The notes under the pieces are model-generated. The model had not been told where the DNA came from. It saw only the letters and a list, made by a program, of their open reading frames with translations, and made no database searches. A program made the position numbers and the translations under genes. Shown here one piece after another: positions 1-8,389 of a stretch of 64,000 nt of DNA (position 1 is the first letter of the stretch; every line of letters starts with the position of its first letter). This stretch comes from Chlorobium sp. N1 (GTDB taxonomy: Bacteria; Bacteroidota; Chlorobiia; Chlorobiales; Chlorobiaceae): NCBI RefSeq assembly GCF_004332115.1, contig NZ_SJPA01000008.1, positions 28,682 through 92,681 on the forward strand, in the 5' to 3' direction.

Positions 1-33
1 TCAGGCGGAAACACAGAATAAGGAGGACGCAGC

Positions 34-1464
34 GTGAAACGAACCGTACAGCTGTTCACGGCCCGCCGCCCGGGGGTCTTCGTGCTGCTTGCTCTCATGC
101 TTCTGGGCGGATGCAGCGCCAGCGGCTCCTTCCACCGCCCGGAGGTCGCAATGCCCGGCGCTTTCCGGGGTTCCGTCGGCTCCGTCTCGCCGTCGGATTC
201 CTCCATCGCACGGCTGCCCTACACCCGATTCTTCAGGGATTCGACGCTTGTGGCCCTCATCGACAGCGCCGTCGGCGGCAACCTTGACCTGCAGACGGCG
301 CTTGCCAATATCGACTATGCGCGCCAGAGCCTGCATGTGGCGCGGCTCGGACTGCTGCCCGAAGCGAGCCTCGGTGCTTCGGCCTCTTCCTCGAGGCCGT
401 CCGATAACGGGCTTTCGGCCGTGACGGCGGGCGACAAGACCCAGGAATCCTTCAGGGCGTCCGCTACGGCATCCTGGGAGCTCGACGTGTGGGGGAAGAT
501 CCGCAGCCGCAGGAAATCGGCCCTGGCGGCCTACCTGAAAACCGCGGAAGCCGCCCGAGCCGTGCGGACGCGCCTCGTCGCCGACGTTGCCGACAACTAC
601 TACGCGCTGCTGCTTGCCGACCGGCAGCTCGAAACGGCCCGCAGGAACCTCGCCCTCGCCGACACCACGCTCTCGATGATGCGGCTGCAGTATGCCGCCG
701 GGCAGCTCACTTCGCTGGCTGTCCAACAGCAGGATGCCGCACGCCAGGCCGTGAGGCTGAGCGTGCCCCGGTTCGAACGGGAGGTTTCGGTTCGCGAAAA
801 CGCCCTATCCGTTCTCTGCGGCCGGATGCCCGGCCCCATCCCCCGCGGTCGGCCGCTCTTCGGGACTCCGATCACCGACGACCTGCCCTCCGGCGTTCCG
901 GCCTCTCTTCTCGAGAACAGGCCTGATGTGAAACAGGCTGAAATGGCGCTTCGCGAGGCCTATCTGGACGTCGGTACGGCGCGCAGCTCGCTCTACCCAT
1001 CCTTCACCCTTACCGCCGAAGGGGGAGTGGATGCCCTCAGGGCCTCCGACTGGTTCACGACGCCCGGTTCCCTTTTCGGCGTCGTCGGCGCCGGCGTGGT
1101 GCAGCCGCTTTTCCAGCAGGGCAGGCTGCAGGCTGCCCTGCGCAAGGCCAAGATCCGCAACCGCCAGGCGGAGTTCATGTTCCGCCAGTCGGTGATCAAG
1201 GCTGTCGGCGAGGTCTCCGACGCGCAGGTCGCCCTTCGGAAGCTTCAGGAGCAGGAAGCGCTCGCTTCCCGTCGCGCCAGCACTTTGCGCTCGGCCGTCC
1301 GCAACTCCTCCATGCTGTTCCGGAGTGGTCTTGCGACCTATCTCGAGGTGATGCAGGCCGAGAGAAGCTCCCTCGAGGCCGAGCTCGAGCTTGCCTCCAT
1401 TCGCCGGGAGCACCTCTCGGCCATGGCGGAACTCTATCGCGCGCTCGGCGGCGGATGGCGCTGA
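34..1464 (+). CDS. RND efflux outer-membrane lipoprotein (TolC/NodT family)
   Basis: Outer-membrane channel of a tripartite efflux pump, 476 residues, the usual length for the OprM/NodT family. A signal peptide ends in the lipobox LLGGC (Cys27), so the mature protein is lipid-anchored. The body shows two TolC repeats: alanine-rich helices around residues 80-230 and the recurrence around 290-470, including the family signature ENRPDVKQAE near residue 293. The start ATG follows an AGGAGG ribosome site. The pump and adaptor genes would lie upstream, outside the window, so the substrate is unknown. Family assignment is secure; pump partner is inference. Confidence 0.93.
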   Translation: MKRTVQLFTARRPGVFVLLALMLLGGCSASGSFHRPEVAMPGAFRGSVGSVSPSDSSIARLPYTRFFRDSTLVALIDSAVGGNLDLQTALANIDYARQSLHVARLGLLPEASLGASASSSRPSDNGLSAVTAGDKTQESFRASATASWELDVWGKIRSRRKSALAAYLKTAEAARAVRTRLVADVADNYYALLLADRQLETARRNLALADTTLSMMRLQYAAGQLTSLAVQQQDAARQAVRLSVPRFEREVSVRENALSVLCGRMPGPIPRGRPLFGTPITDDLPSGVPASLLENRPDVKQAEMALREAYLDVGTARSSLYPSFTLTAEGGVDALRASDWFTTPGSLFGVVGAGVVQPLFQQGRLQAALRKAKIRNRQAEFMFRQSVIKAVGEVSDAQVALRKLQEQEALASRRASTLRSAVRNSSMLFRSGLATYLEVMQAERSSLEAELELASIRREHLSAMAELYRALGGGWR

Positions 1465-1554
1465 GGGTTTTGGGAGCTGAACCATTATTGTGGTTTCTGC
1501 GTTCTCCGTTCTAAAGGCCGCTTCGGTGCGGCAGACAACCATAAGGGGGTGAGG

Positions 1555-2355
1555 ATGCATCACTTGGAATACAATGCCACCGTCAGGGGAACGGTACTGG
1601 TGAGCGCAGACAGCATGGTGCTTTCCATCGAAGCCGACCAGCCCAGGCGCGGGTTCGATTCGGGGCAGTACGTCCTGCTCGGCCTCTACGGCTCTGAGCC
1701 CCGTTCCCTGAACTCCCTGCCGGACAGCCGCCCGCTCGGAACCCGGACGCTCATCCAGCGCCCGTATGCCATCGCGTCCCATTCCGCTGAAACATCCCGG
1801 TTCGAGTTCTTCATCACGCAGGTCCGCTCCGGAGAGCTCACGCCGCGGCTCTTCGCCCTCGAGCCCGGCGCCCGTCTTCATCTCGGCGAGGAGATCCGCG
1901 GATCCTTCCTCCTCAACGAGACCCCGGACGGCAGCGACATCATCATGATCGCGACCGGAACAGGCATAGCTCCCTACATCAGCTTTCTTCGCACCCATAT
2001 CGCCGACAGGCCGGAAAGCAAGATGGTCGTCATCCAGGGAGCGTCCCATGAGGAGGACCTCGGCTACTCTTCGGAACTGCGTTTCCTCGAGAAGCGCTAT
2101 CCCAACTTCTTTTACGTCCCCACCCTCACCGATCCGGATGAACAATGGCAGGGCCGGCGGGTTCGGGTTGAGGACCTCCTGCAGGGAGAGTTGCTCCAGA
2201 ACGAATTCAACATCACTCCGGATCCCGAGTGGACGCATTTCTTCATCTCCGGCAACCCCGTTATGGTGCGCACCGTCTCGGGGTGGCTGGAGGCGTTCGG
2301 ATACAGCCGCCACCATCCGGACCGCCAGGGGGAGTACTACATCGAAGAGTACTAG
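1555..2355 (+). CDS. Ferredoxin--NADP+ reductase-like flavoprotein (FNR superfamily)
   Basis: A 266-residue flavoprotein with an N-terminal FAD-binding beta barrel (RPYAIAS, residues about 67-73, the flavin-contact motif) and a C-terminal NAD(P)-binding domain with GTGIAPYISFLR near residue 140. The C-terminus ends in an aromatic YYIEEY stretch, as in bacterial Fpr-type reductases. It would move electrons between a ferredoxin or flavodoxin and NADP(H). I chose ATG 1555 because AAGGGGG lies just upstream; an in-frame GTG at 1549 overlaps that site. Green sulfur bacteria also have a thioredoxin reductase-like FNR, so this may be a second, differently used enzyme. Confidence 0.85.
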   Translation: MHHLEYNATVRGTVLVSADSMVLSIEADQPRRGFDSGQYVLLGLYGSEPRSLNSLPDSRPLGTRTLIQRPYAIASHSAETSRFEFFITQVRSGELTPRLFALEPGARLHLGEEIRGSFLLNETPDGSDIIMIATGTGIAPYISFLRTHIADRPESKMVVIQGASHEEDLGYSSELRFLEKRYPNFFYVPTLTDPDEQWQGRRVRVEDLLQGELLQNEFNITPDPEWTHFFISGNPVMVRTVSGWLEAFGYSRHHPDRQGEYYIEEY

Positions 2356-2493
2356 CCCTCCCTGGCTTTCACGTGTTGCCGGACGCTTCATTCTTCGCGA
2401 TCCGTCTTGTTTCTCTTCGTCGCGTTCTTTTTTCCTACAGCGGTGCAGTATCAGCCGGTTTTCAGAAACGTCAACCAACCGAGATACCCTATC

Positions 2494-2724
2494 ATGTTGA
2501 AAGAAGTCGCAGGAGCAGCCGGAGGAGCTCTCCTTTTTTCGCCGCTCGGGATGCCCTTCGTCCTGCACGGGGTCGCAGGCCTCCTGGTCGGCGGTGCCGG
2601 ACTCTATGTCGCCGATTCCATGCTCAAGCAGATCATGGACGCCTCGCAGAAGCCGTCCGCTCCGGCGGATGCCGCAGGTGCGGTCCGTGAGCAGCTGCGG
2701 ACGCCGGAGGCGGAAGGCGAGTAG
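2494..2724 (+). CDS. Small conserved hydrophobic protein, paralogue of 14861-15112
   Basis: A 76-residue protein with one or two hydrophobic stretches (residues 7-37) and a charged C-terminal tail. The core VAGAAG-x-ALL, PLGMP and HGVAGL recurs in the protein at 14861-15112, so the two form a small paralogous family. I do not recognise a named domain. The Gly/Ala-rich amphipathic core resembles a membrane- or chlorosome-associated peptide, which is only inference. No clear ribosome site precedes ATG 2494. A hairpin of 7-bp GC arms follows the stop (2732-2754) without a T run. Confidence 0.7.
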   Translation: MLKEVAGAAGGALLFSPLGMPFVLHGVAGLLVGGAGLYVADSMLKQIMDASQKPSAPADAAGAVREQLRTPEAEGE

Positions 2725-2845
2725 GCGTGCTCCCCGGCCTTCGGCTTGCCGGGGTTGAAAAAGCCCGTGCGTATGCGGTAATTATTACTGAATAGGTTAT
2801 ATTCCTGTTTGGACCCATTACCGCACAACCCTGACGAATTTTCCA

Positions 2846-3865
2846 GTGAAAGCATCTTCCCTGTTCCTCGCGGCCTCTGCCTCCCTCGCCGTCGCCGCCT
2901 GCAGCCCGGCCGAGAAGTCCCCGCAGCCTCAGGCACTGCGCAATGAGCCGGTCACGCCGGTTCCGCCGGCACAGGCCGGGGATCCGAAACTTGTCGAGCT
3001 TGGCAAGAAGCTCTATTTCGATCCGCGGCTTTCGAAGTCCGGGTTCATCTCCTGCAACTCATGCCACAATCTCAGCATGGGCGGCAGCGACAATCTGAAG
3101 AGCTCCATCGGGCACAACTGGACGAAAGGGCCGATCAATTCACCGACCGTGCTCAATTCCAGCATGAACCTGGCGCAGTTCTGGGACGGACGGGCCAGGG
3201 ATCTCCAGGAACAGGCCGGCGGGCCGATCGCCAACCCCGGAGAGATGGCCTTCACCCACAAACTGGCCGTCGAGCTGCTCAGCTCCATTCCGGACTACGT
3301 CGAGGAGTTCAGGGTGGTGTTCGGCAGCTCCGAGATCGATATCGACCGCATCACCAAAGCCATCGCAGCGTTCGAGGAGACCCTCGTCACCCCCGGGTCC
3401 CGTTTCGACCTCTGGCTCAAGGGCGACGAGCGTGCGCTGAGTCCCGAAGAGCTCGAAGGCTACGAGATCTTCAAGTCCAGCGGCTGCACGGCCTGCCACA
3501 ACGGACCGCTGCTCGGCGGCAACTCCTATCAGAAGATGGGCATCGTCGAGCCCTATTCGGCAAAAAGTCCGGTGGAGGGACGCTCGGCCGTTACGGGAAA
3601 GGATGCCGACCGCTTCAGTTTCAAGGTGCCGACCTTGCGCAACGTCGAGCTGACCTATCCCTACTTCCACGACGGCGAGGCCGAAACCCTCTCTGAGGCG
3701 GTAGAGGTCATGGGGCGCATCCAGCTCGGCAAGACCTACAGCGAAAGCGACAACCGAAAGATCGTCGCCTTCCTGAAGACCCTGACCGGCAAGCAGCCGG
3801 AGATCGTCCTTCCGCTCCTTCCCCCTTCCTCCGACAGCACGCCCCGGCCGACGCCGTTCGAATAA
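2846..3865 (+). CDS. Di-haem cytochrome c peroxidase family lipoprotein
   Basis: A 339-residue bacterial cytochrome c peroxidase/MauG family protein, reducing H2O2 in the periplasm with electrons from a c-type cytochrome. Two haem c motifs are visible: CNSCH (Cys70-His74) and CTACH (Cys214-His218), in the spacing normal for this family. The start is GTG 2846, followed by a lipoprotein signal ending AVAAC (Cys19). The N-terminal haem region carries the usual FDPRLS and FWDGRA blocks. It stands alone between a small protein gene and the bactofilin. A MauG-like oxidase role cannot be excluded. Confidence 0.92.
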   Translation: MKASSLFLAASASLAVAACSPAEKSPQPQALRNEPVTPVPPAQAGDPKLVELGKKLYFDPRLSKSGFISCNSCHNLSMGGSDNLKSSIGHNWTKGPINSPTVLNSSMNLAQFWDGRARDLQEQAGGPIANPGEMAFTHKLAVELLSSIPDYVEEFRVVFGSSEIDIDRITKAIAAFEETLVTPGSRFDLWLKGDERALSPEELEGYEIFKSSGCTACHNGPLLGGNSYQKMGIVEPYSAKSPVEGRSAVTGKDADRFSFKVPTLRNVELTYPYFHDGEAETLSEAVEVMGRIQLGKTYSESDNRKIVAFLKTLTGKQPEIVLPLLPPSSDSTPRPTPFE

Positions 3866-4220
3866 CTGCTCATGGCCCGGGAGCGGTCCGGAACGCCTCC
3901 TGTTCCGGATCCCTCCGGGCCTGTTTCCTTCCTCTCGATACCGCCCCGCCTCGCGGCTTCCCGCCGGCAATCTTTCGCGCTGCACCGTGTCGACGCAGCT
4001 GCTGCGTTATGGAACCCCTGTGTGTCAGAATGGTGCTGGAGTTGCGGGATGGTGTCGCATTCTCTCCGGCGCAGCCCGCCGGGTCGTTTCTGGTACGGGA
4101 ATTGCAGAATGGGTTATGCGGGCCCCGAACGCACTGCGGGAGCCCGGTGCCGTTGCCCTGATGCCCTGGATGCCGCGGGTGGGGGAGCGGTTTCCTTTCC
4201 ATCTCTAAACGGACACGCCG
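3866..4220. other. Intergenic stretch with a nested hairpin
   Basis: No gene is convincing in this 355-base gap. Just after the peroxidase stop is a nested inverted repeat: inner arms TCCGGAAC (3887-3894) and GTTCCGGA (3902-3909), enclosed by GCCCGGGAG/CTCCGGGC-type outer arms (about 3876-3920) and followed by pyrimidine-rich DNA. It could end peroxidase transcription, although there is no real T run. The remainder presumably holds the bactofilin promoter, which I cannot pin down. Confidence 0.4.
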
Positions 4221-4796
4221 GTGCTGAACAATTTCTTTTCACCCAACCGCAGACCTCCGGAAAACGCGCCGCCCGGGTCGGGAGGAGATGGCTGTTCGGG
4301 GATGGACGACGATCTCGACTTTGACATTCCCTCCGTCGAGGATCTCCAGAAGGAGGAGTATGCCTCGGATATTCACCGCAACGACAATGACGCATCAATG
4401 AACATTCTGGCACAGGGTGCCGTCCTGAAAGGAAACATCAACGTGGACGGCGAACTGAAAATCTACGGCAAGGTGATCGGGGACATCATTTCCTCGTCGG
4501 GCGTCTTCATCGGGGAGACCGGGGTGGTCGAGGGCAATGTCAAGTCGGCGGGCATGGAGGTTTCCGGCACGTTCAGGGGCAATGCCGAGGTCTCGGGGGA
4601 GTTTCTCGTCTCGTCGACCGGCAGGATATTCGGCGACCTGGTCATCGGTACCCTGAACGTCAACGCCGGAGCCATGATGCGGGGGAAGATACTGATGAAC
4701 ATCCCGGAGCCGGTCGTGCCGGAGATGGTGCCGGTCGACTTCGAGCCGGCCGAAGACGCCATCCCCGAGCATAACGGGCATGCGGCCCGTTCATGA
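4221..4796 (+). CDS. Bactofilin (polymer-forming cytoskeletal protein)
   Basis: Residues about 60-165 form the bactofilin (DUF583) beta-helix: repeated short strands with Gly turns, such as GAVLKGNINVDGELKIYGKV and further GTFRGNAEVSGEFLV-type rungs. The flanks are disordered, with an acidic N-terminus and a Glu/Pro-rich C-terminus. Such proteins polymerise without nucleotides and scaffold cell-shape or envelope enzymes. The start is GTG 4221. A 9-bp perfect stem, GCATGCGGC/GCCGCATGC (4778-4805), spans the stop codon and may act as a terminator between this gene and the convergent chlorosome gene. Confidence 0.9.
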   Translation: MLNNFFSPNRRPPENAPPGSGGDGCSGMDDDLDFDIPSVEDLQKEEYASDIHRNDNDASMNILAQGAVLKGNINVDGELKIYGKVIGDIISSSGVFIGETGVVEGNVKSAGMEVSGTFRGNAEVSGEFLVSSTGRIFGDLVIGTLNVNAGAMMRGKILMNIPEPVVPEMVPVDFEPAEDAIPEHNGHAARS

Positions 4797-4839
4797 GCCG
4801 CATGCGTGTAGGTCCGATGTGAGGGCGCGAGAGCTGCCG

Positions 4840-5466
4840 TCAGCTCTTTTTCGCCTTTACGGGGACGGCGATGAGCTTTTCGCCAGTCTCGGCGGCCGGT
4901 GCGGGGAAGGGGAGGCTCAGCGGAAGGCTGCCTGCGAGCCTGCCGATCTGCTCTCCGAGACCGAACGGGATGCTTTCGGGGAGCTGCCTGGCGGCCAGGC
5001 CCAGTGCGCCCTTCAGGCTCTTCAGGAGTTCGCCCATCGGATCCTCGCTTTTCAGCTCTCCGTTCATGATCCTCCCGGCAAGGTTCACGACGCCCGGCAC
5101 GATTCTCTCCGCGGTGTCCATGCCCATCTCGGCCCCGTAGGCGAAGAGCCCGGCGGGGTTGGAAAAGAGCATGGTGCGCACGGTTTCGGGCCGTGAACGC
5201 ATGACGACCGTTCCCTCCTTCTCCAGTGTCGCCTGGCAGGCCATCCTGCCGCCTTCTGCGATCTGGCGCTCGGAAAGGAACGCCTTTTCGACGTCGCTGA
5301 GCGGCGAGAGGCACTCTGCCCCTTTCTCTACGGTCACGTAGCAGGTCTGGCAGACCCCGTTGCCGGCGCAGACGTAGCCGACGTGGCTGTGGTTCTCCTG
5401 TGCGACGTGGATGAGCTTGTCTCCGACGGCGGCCGTGGCGGATTTTTCGTTGATGGTGATGGTCAT
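4840..5466 (-). CDS. Chlorosome envelope protein with 2Fe-2S ferredoxin domain (CsmI/CsmJ/CsmX type)
   Basis: 208 residues. Residues 1-85 are an adrenodoxin-type 2Fe-2S ferredoxin with ligands Cys33, Cys39, Cys42 and Cys77 (CX5CX2C then C). The remainder, from about residue 95, is Gly/Ala-rich and amphipathic, typical of chlorosome envelope proteins. CsmI, CsmJ and CsmX of Chlorobium share exactly this layout and are thought to tune energy transfer by redox state of the cluster. Which of the three this is cannot be settled without alignment. It is monocistronic and convergent with the bactofilin gene. Confidence 0.85.
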   Translation of the reverse strand: MTITINEKSATAAVGDKLIHVAQENHSHVGYVCAGNGVCQTCYVTVEKGAECLSPLSDVEKAFLSERQIAEGGRMACQATLEKEGTVVMRSRPETVRTMLFSNPAGLFAYGAEMGMDTAERIVPGVVNLAGRIMNGELKSEDPMGELLKSLKGALGLAARQLPESIPFGLGEQIGRLAGSLPLSLPFPAPAAETGEKLIAVPVKAKKS

Positions 5467-5627
5467 GGCGGTCTGGGTGTTTGGCTGATGTTCGTTGTAG
5501 GGTTCGGGTTCCTGATCCGTTTACGACAGAGGGATTCCGGTGCAAGTTCTTCGGGGCAAATATAGGGCTTTTCCCCTTACACTCTGCATTCGGGGCTTCG
5601 TGGGTTCCTGTTGTGTTGAATTGCAGT

Positions 5628-6848
5628 CTACAGCATCCCTACGGGAACGGCGTCGATTTCCGGGGAGATAGGCGTGTTCAGGGGGGCAAGCGAGATGAGG
5701 CATCCGTGCCCGATCGGTTGCTTAATTGCTTTGAGTGCACGGAAGTGGCGTACGGCCTCTTTCCCCGGATTTGCCGATTTTTTGATCTCAATGGGGTGCA
5801 GTGTGCCGTCCTGATGGACCAGGAGATCCACCTCGTTGCCGTCCTTGTCTCGGTAGTAGTAGAGCGGGGCATGCTTGCCGTTGTGCCACCAGCTTTTGAG
5901 GACTTCGGAGACGACCCAGGTTTCCATGAAGGCTCCCGACATGGCTCCTGATTCGAGCGTGGCGGGGGACGACCATGCCGTCAGCCAGGCTGCAAGCCCG
6001 GTATCGAGAAAGTAAAGCTTCGGGGTTTTTATCACCCGCTTGTTGAAATTCGAATGCCATGATTCCAGAGTGTATACGATTCCGGAGTTTTCGAGGATCG
6101 ACAGCCACCGCTTTCCCGTCGTATGGTTGATGTCGCTGCTTCGGCAAAGATCCTGAATATTGAGCATCTGGCCTGTTCGAGCGGCGCAGGCTCGGAGAAA
6201 CCTCAGGAATGCGCTTTCGTCCCCGACATTCGCCAGATCCCGCACATCACGCTGCAGATAGGTCTGCACATACGAACTGTAGAACAGGTCATGGTCAACG
6301 GGGGTCGCCTGATGGAGTGCCGGGAAGGAGCCGGTCCAGATTTTCCTGTAGAGCTCGTTTAGGAGCAGCGGCCGAACGCCGGTGCGTTGCTTGATGCGTT
6401 CCGGCGTGGGAATGAACGGATCTGCAGTCGGATCGCCTTGTAGTTCCCGCTCGGAAAATCCGAGCAGTTTGACTACTCCGACGCGGCCGGCAAGAGACTC
6501 CGTAACTCCTTTCATTAGGTGGAACTGCTGCGATCCCGTCAGCCAGAAGCTGCCGGGCCTCTTTTCGCTGTCGACGGCGATCTTGATGAAGGGGAGAAGC
6601 TCCGGGGCATACTGGATTTCATCAATGAGGACCGGGGGCTGAAAGCGCTGCAGGAATAGTGCCGGATCCTCTCTTGCAAGGGCTCTGAGCGTCGGATCGT
6701 CCAGCGTGGCATAAGCTCGATCTTCTTCGGCAATGTGGCGGAGGAATGTGGTTTTTCCGGTTTGACGAGGTCCGGTCAAGAGCATCACCGGAAACTGGCG
6801 GCTTGCCTGCTGGAAAAATCGCTCGAGTGTTCTTTTTTGATAGATCAT
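5628..6848 (-). CDS. AAA+ ATPase with C-terminal DUF4143 (COG1373 family)
   Basis: 406 residues. Walker A is GPRQTGKTT (residues 26-34) and Walker B ends LIDEIQ (Asp76-Glu77). After the ATPase comes a winged-helix-like linker and a DUF4143 domain with a nuclease-like core (EVDLLVHQDG...PIEIKKS, about residues 350-375), which resembles PD-(D/E)XK folds. The cellular role of this family is unknown. The 36-bp region directly before its start codon is a near-perfect palindrome, and no ribosome site is obvious between the palindrome and ATG 6848. It sits at the left edge of the accessory island. Confidence 0.9.
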   Translation of the reverse strand: MIYQKRTLERFFQQASRQFPVMLLTGPRQTGKTTFLRHIAEEDRAYATLDDPTLRALAREDPALFLQRFQPPVLIDEIQYAPELLPFIKIAVDSEKRPGSFWLTGSQQFHLMKGVTESLAGRVGVVKLLGFSERELQGDPTADPFIPTPERIKQRTGVRPLLLNELYRKIWTGSFPALHQATPVDHDLFYSSYVQTYLQRDVRDLANVGDESAFLRFLRACAARTGQMLNIQDLCRSSDINHTTGKRWLSILENSGIVYTLESWHSNFNKRVIKTPKLYFLDTGLAAWLTAWSSPATLESGAMSGAFMETWVVSEVLKSWWHNGKHAPLYYYRDKDGNEVDLLVHQDGTLHPIEIKKSANPGKEAVRHFRALKAIKQPIGHGCLISLAPLNTPISPEIDAVPVGML

Positions 6849-6850
6849 TC

Positions 6851-6886
6851 TCGACTTATTTTATGGTTGACTATAAAATAAGTCGA
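6851..6886. promoter_or_regulatory. 14-bp inverted repeat abutting the DUF4143 ATPase start
   Basis: Perfect arms TCGACTTATTTTAT (6851-6864) and ATAAAATAAGTCGA (6873-6886) with an 8-nt spacer, ending 2 bp before the minus-strand ATG at 6848. It is AT-rich in a GC-rich neighbourhood. It may be an operator for autoregulation, or a hairpin in the leader that controls translation. The function is inferred from position and symmetry only. Confidence 0.7.
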
Positions 6887-6971
6887 AAACCTTGTTCTCC
6901 GCAAAAAACATTGCTCTTTGCTGAACCAAAGAGGCTCCTCGCTATGAGGAGGCACAAACTTTATCATATGG

Positions 6972-8330
6972 GTCACGAAGCATCCGCTCTATGAGGAGTT
7001 TCATCCGGAGTGGGAGTACTACCGCCAGAGCAACCAGGGCGGCAAGGCGTATCGGGAGGCGGAGCTGCTCTACATGTACGGGTTCGAGCGGGAGCCGGAC
7101 GGGGCCGACATGTACGGAGACCGGCTGGACCAGACGCCGCTCGACAACCACTGCGAGAGCGCCCTGCACACCTATTCGTCCTTCCTCTGGAAAAAGCGCC
7201 CGCAGCGAGACCTCGGCCCCATGGCCGACGATCCGGAAACCCTCGCCATGCTCCGCGATGCGGACATGGAAGGGAGGCCGCTCGACGAGTTCATGCGGCG
7301 GGTGCAGATCGAAGCGGGCATCTACGGGCACAGCTGGATCGTCATCGACAAGGCACCGGGAGCATACCGGACGCTTGCCGAAGAGCGGGCCGCCGGGGTG
7401 CGGCCGTACCTGGTGCATTACGCGCCGCCGAGCGTCCTCGATTGGGAGATCAGGCGCAACGCGTCGGGGGCCCTGGAGACGACCTACCTCAAGGTGCTCG
7501 AGGAAGAACAGCTGGGGGAGGGTGAGGTGGTGAGCACCGTCCGGATCTGGACGAAGGAGCGCATGCAGGTGTACCGCTCGGCGAACGGATCCTCGGAAGC
7601 GGAAACGGTGATCGATAAAAAGAACCCGCTCGGCATCGTGCCGGCCGTGTGCCATTACGGACGCGGACAGGTGCACCGCGGCGTCGGGGCGAGTGAGATC
7701 CGGGACGTGGCCCGGCTGCAGCAGAGCATCTACAACGACCTCTCGGAGCTGGCCCAAACCATCCGCAACACCAACCACGCCACGCTCGTCAAGAACGAGG
7801 GGGACGACGCCACCGGGGGCGCCGGCGGGGTGGTGATCATGGCCCGAGAGACGGAGTCGGGCAAGAAGCCCTATCTCCTGCAGCCGCAGATCTTCCAGCT
7901 GGACGGCCTCATCAAGAGCGTCGAGAAGAAGGAGGAGATGATCAACCGCATGACGCACCTGGCGCCGGTGCGCAGCGTCAAGGTCCAGGCGCAGAGCGGC
8001 GAGGCGATCAAGACGGAGTTCCAGCTGCTCAACGCGCTGCTTGCCGAGATGGCCTCGGGGCTGCAGATGACGGAGTACCGGCTGCTGAAGATCTTCTGCC
8101 TGTGGCTCGGGAAGGCGGCCGAGGGGGAGAAGATCATCATTAAGTACCCGGAGAAGTTCGAGCTGCGGGACCGGCAGCAGGACCTGAACCTCCTGAAGGA
8201 GGCGGGTGGGCTCACGGTCAACAGCCCGACGTTCCAGCGCGAATTGCAGAAGCTGATTGCAAGCATCACGCTGGAGGATGACGCGCAGCTGGAGGAAATT
8301 AATGGGGAGATCGAACAGCAGGATCCGTAG
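6972..8330 (+). CDS. Phage portal protein (DUF4055-like), start displaced by one base
   Basis: The frame encodes a portal protein of about 450 residues, close to full length for this family. The N-terminus reads VTKHPLYEEFHPEWEYYRQS, typical of these portals, yet this frame has no ATG until 7074. An ATG at 6968, 15 nt after AGGAGG (6947-6952), is one base out of frame: removing one G of ATGGGTC would give a clean MVTKHP start. No terminase, capsid or tail gene is nearby, so this is a phage leftover. The C-terminus (LEEINGEIEQQ) is repeated in part at 10196-10243. If translated at all, it could only begin at ATG 7074, lacking about 34 residues. Confidence 0.7.
   Translation, partial: VTKHPLYEEFHPEWEYYRQSNQGGKAYREAELLYMYGFEREPDGADMYGDRLDQTPLDNHCESALHTYSSFLWKKRPQRDLGPMADDPETLAMLRDADMEGRPLDEFMRRVQIEAGIYGHSWIVIDKAPGAYRTLAEERAAGVRPYLVHYAPPSVLDWEIRRNASGALETTYLKVLEEEQLGEGEVVSTVRIWTKERMQVYRSANGSSEAETVIDKKNPLGIVPAVCHYGRGQVHRGVGASEIRDVARLQQSIYNDLSELAQTIRNTNHATLVKNEGDDATGGAGGVVIMARETESGKKPYLLQPQIFQLDGLIKSVEKKEEMINRMTHLAPVRSVKVQAQSGEAIKTEFQLLNALLAEMASGLQMTEYRLLKIFCLWLGKAAEGEKIIIKYPEKFELRDRQQDLNLLKEAGGLTVNSPTFQRELQKLIASITLEDDAQLEEINGEIEQQDP
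8267..8314 (+). repeat. Portal 3'-end repeat, copy 1
   Basis: A 48-bp segment inside the portal gene that recurs at 10196-10243 with 41 of 48 bases matching by eye. Both copies encode AQLEEINGEIE, and three of the differences are silent third-position changes, so the second copy comes from a related portal gene rather than a recent duplication. Confidence 0.75.
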
Positions 8331-8389
8331 GCCGGAGCCCTTGGTGCGCAGTGATCGGGATAACGACGCAAGGGGGGGCCGGTGTTTTA

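Noticed and set aside
805..2568. A 587-residue open frame on the minus strand
   Set aside because: Covers the efflux lipoprotein and flavoprotein genes antisense, has no recognisable domain and shows the biased composition of a shadow frame in GC-rich DNA.
6850..7000. Duplicated tRNA-Val 3' end as a left attachment site
   Set aside because: I looked for the T-arm/acceptor sequence of the tRNA here and found no match.
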